DNA of 15,928 nucleotides from Stramenopiles sp. TOSAG23-6 (Eukaryota > Sar). A model generated the notes under the pieces. The model saw only the letters and a list, made by a program, of their open reading frames with translations, did no database searches and was not told the origin of the DNA. The stretch is from contig LT636075.1 of assembly GCA_900128565.1 (NCBI GenBank), positions 1 through 15,928 of the forward strand, read 5' to 3'. This document shows positions 14,742 to 15,928 of this stretch, piece by piece (positions within the stretch are counted from its first letter, which is position 1; the number at the start of each line of letters is the position of its first letter). The translations under genes and the position numbers were made by a program.

Positions 14742-15928
14742 TTACAATGAAAAAAGTTTTGTATTTGAGAATGTTTCAGATAATCCACAAATATTTTGTT
14801 CTTCTAGGGTTAGGGTGTTTAACCCTAACCCTAATTCACTAATATTTGGTTCGTCGAGAATTCGTTGAATTTGAGCTCTTTGCGTTGATTCAATCGTTTG
14901 TGGATGAAAAGTACATTCTTCTAAATCACGGTCTTTTAATTTTTGTAATTTTGCGGCATCTTTTTTTTTCTGTTTGTCTCTACTAGGATCATTATGTGAA
15001 AGCTTAAATGAAGAGTATAACAATATGTAAAAAAAAAAAAATGTTAGGTACAAAATAAAGTACGATTTTTTTTTTCAATTTTTTTTTTCAAAATTTTTTT
15101 TTTTTCAAAAAAAAAAAATATTATTAAATTTGTATGTAAAATATATATAATATATTATATATTATATATAAAACCTACATGGCTCAGGCATCGTTATATG
15201 TTCAGGTGTTGAAGGATTATTATGAAAAACTTTGTCTTCTCGATCACGCTTCTCCTGGTCTAATTTCTTTGCAAGTTCCTTTACTGTATTATGAAAAAAT
15301 ATTTTTTTTTTTTGATTTTTTTTTTTTAGGTTTAGGTACGAAATTTCGTACGAAAAAATTTAGATAAAAAAATTAAAAAAAAAAAAAAAAAACATACATT
15401 CGAGGTATCTACCCAATCCTCGAACAACAACTGGTTCAGATGTATTCATTTTAACATTCTTTTTAGCACGACGTGGTTGAAAAGTACATGTATGTTTGGA
15501 CAATATGTATATATATATATATATATTGTTAGGTACGACATTTGTATAGTTTAAAAAAAAAAAAAAAATTTTTAGGAAAAAAAAAATTTTAGGAAAAAAA
15601 AAAAAAAAAAAATTAAATTTAAAAAAAAAATGTACATGCCTGGAGTGCATCATCCTTTTGTAATGACCGTATCTCAGCCAATTTAAAATCTCGTTCTCTC
15701 TTGTGACTTGCAATGCGTTCACCGAGTAGACGAGTATCAGTTACCCCTGCACTAAATTTATTCTTACCACTAACTGTATTCTGCGTTATTGTTACATCTG
15801 GTTTGAAACTACCTTGATTGTGAAAAAATATATATTTTTTTTTTTTTTTTTTTAGGTACAAAATTTCCTACGAAATTTCATACAAAAAAAAAAAAAAAAA
15901 AAAAAACGTACATTTTTTTTTAAATTTT
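14742..15928 (-). CDS. C-[TS]-F-x-P motif protein, multi-exon, 5' end outside window
   Basis: Minus-strand exons: 15928-15912 (partial), 15812-15636, 15487-15398, 15283-15179, and about 15014-14742 ending in TAA. Phases agree throughout (all introns phase 1). The protein repeats a C-[TS]-F-x-P motif three times: CSFKP (across intron 1), CTFQP (across intron 2) and CTFHP (intact in the last exon). Between them are charged helical stretches, VVVRGLGRYLE and ELAKKLDQEKRDREDKVF. I recall similar 'eCTFxPxI ... V.G..R.LEL' layouts in uncharacterised protist proteins, some cytoskeletal or flagellar. I cannot name the family, so a cytoskeletal role is a guess. The C-terminus contains GLGLNTLTL encoded by an inverted pair of telomere-like repeats. 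The 5' edge of the last exon is uncertain because no in-phase AG is available; the frame is open from about 15053. Confidence 0.7.
14806..14833. repeat. Inverted telomere-like repeat (hairpin) in coding sequence
   Basis: Two TAGGGTTAGGGT / ACCCTAACCCTA arms face each other around a 5-base spacer, giving a hairpin with 12-bp arms. It lies in the last exon of the CTF-motif gene and is translated Leu-Gly-Leu-Gly-Leu then Thr-Leu-Thr-Leu, keeping the frame open. Confidence 0.9.
15015..15178 (-). mobile_element. CTF-motif gene intron 4, introner-like, unclear 3' end
   Basis: Donor GTAGGT on the minus strand at 15178, then a long AT repeat (about 15133-15172), T/A tracts, and a diverged core ending TTTTGTACCTAAC near 15043. 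The only nearby AG (in CATTTAAG) is out of phase, so the 3' end is placed only approximately and is apparently not AG. Confidence 0.55.
15284..15397 (-). mobile_element. CTF-motif gene intron 3, introner-like, GT-AG
   Basis: Donor GTATGT, core CGTACGAAATTTCGTACCTA (about 15352-15333) and acceptor CATAATACAG at 15284. The join T+TA keeps the charged helix in frame. Confidence 0.8.
15488..15635 (-). mobile_element. CTF-motif gene intron 2, introner flanked by 7-bp direct repeat
   Basis: Donor context GGCATGTACATTT and acceptor context TACATGTACTTTTC share CATGTAC. Removing one copy plus the element (148 bp) gives GCATGTACTTTTCAACC, that is A-C-T-F-Q-P, restoring the conserved motif. The core (CGTACCTAAC) is near 15529-15538. 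The 3' end reads AT before GT, not AG. Confidence 0.8.
15813..15911 (-). mobile_element. CTF-motif gene intron 1, introner-like, GT-AG
   Basis: Donor GTACGT at 15911, T tract, core at about 15873-15853 (GGAAATTTTGTACCTAA), acceptor CACAATCAAG at 15813. The join T+GT gives Cys and creates the CSFKP motif. Confidence 0.75.

Overview
This is nuclear DNA of an AT-rich microbial eukaryote. It holds spliceosomal and chromatin genes, long genes split by short T-rich introns, TTAGGG-type repeats, and no bacterial operons or Shine-Dalgarno sites. The lineage cannot be settled from the sequence. Repetitive introner-like introns with unusual 3' splice sites recall what I remember being reported for some marine protists, for example the syndinian alveolate Amoebophrya, but that is only a pointer. 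Every exon boundary below was worked out by hand from reading frame and domain logic, without RNA data.

Layout, left to right: a VPS62/DUF946-type gene (minus, running off the left edge); a small secreted cysteine-rich protein with a tandemly duplicated 3' end (minus); U2 snRNP A' with an added SPKK/SAP tail (plus); a PTB/hnRNP-L-like RNA-binding protein (plus, one intron); a small degenerate EF-hand protein (minus); a DEDDy 3'-5' exonuclease with a C-terminal zinc finger (minus); a ten-exon chromatin gene with a BAH - ELM2 - SANT - RanBP2 finger - LysM-like - PAH-like order (plus, 9858-14110, 959 aa); and a multi-exon gene with repeated C-[TS]-F-x-P motifs (minus, running off the right edge). 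The two splicing-factor genes are neighbours, but nothing shows co-regulation.

Three things stand out. (1) Introns on both strands carry one sequence family in the sense orientation: a T tract, an imperfect palindrome GTACGAAATTTTGTAC, a branch-point-like CTAAC, and often GAAATATTTTTCC. (2) Several of these introns have a normal GTAYGT donor, yet the join that restores a conserved domain ends in AT, TA or AC rather than AG. The clearest cases rebuild a perfect RanBP2 zinc finger and an ungapped PAH helix. One intron is flanked by a 7-bp direct repeat, as expected for an insertion with target-site duplication. (3) Short telomere-like (AACCCT)2 blocks lie inside exons and are nearly always read as Asn-Pro-Asn-Pro.

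Together the window looks like a genome invaded by introner elements with relaxed 3' splice-site choice and peppered with telomere-like micro-insertions.
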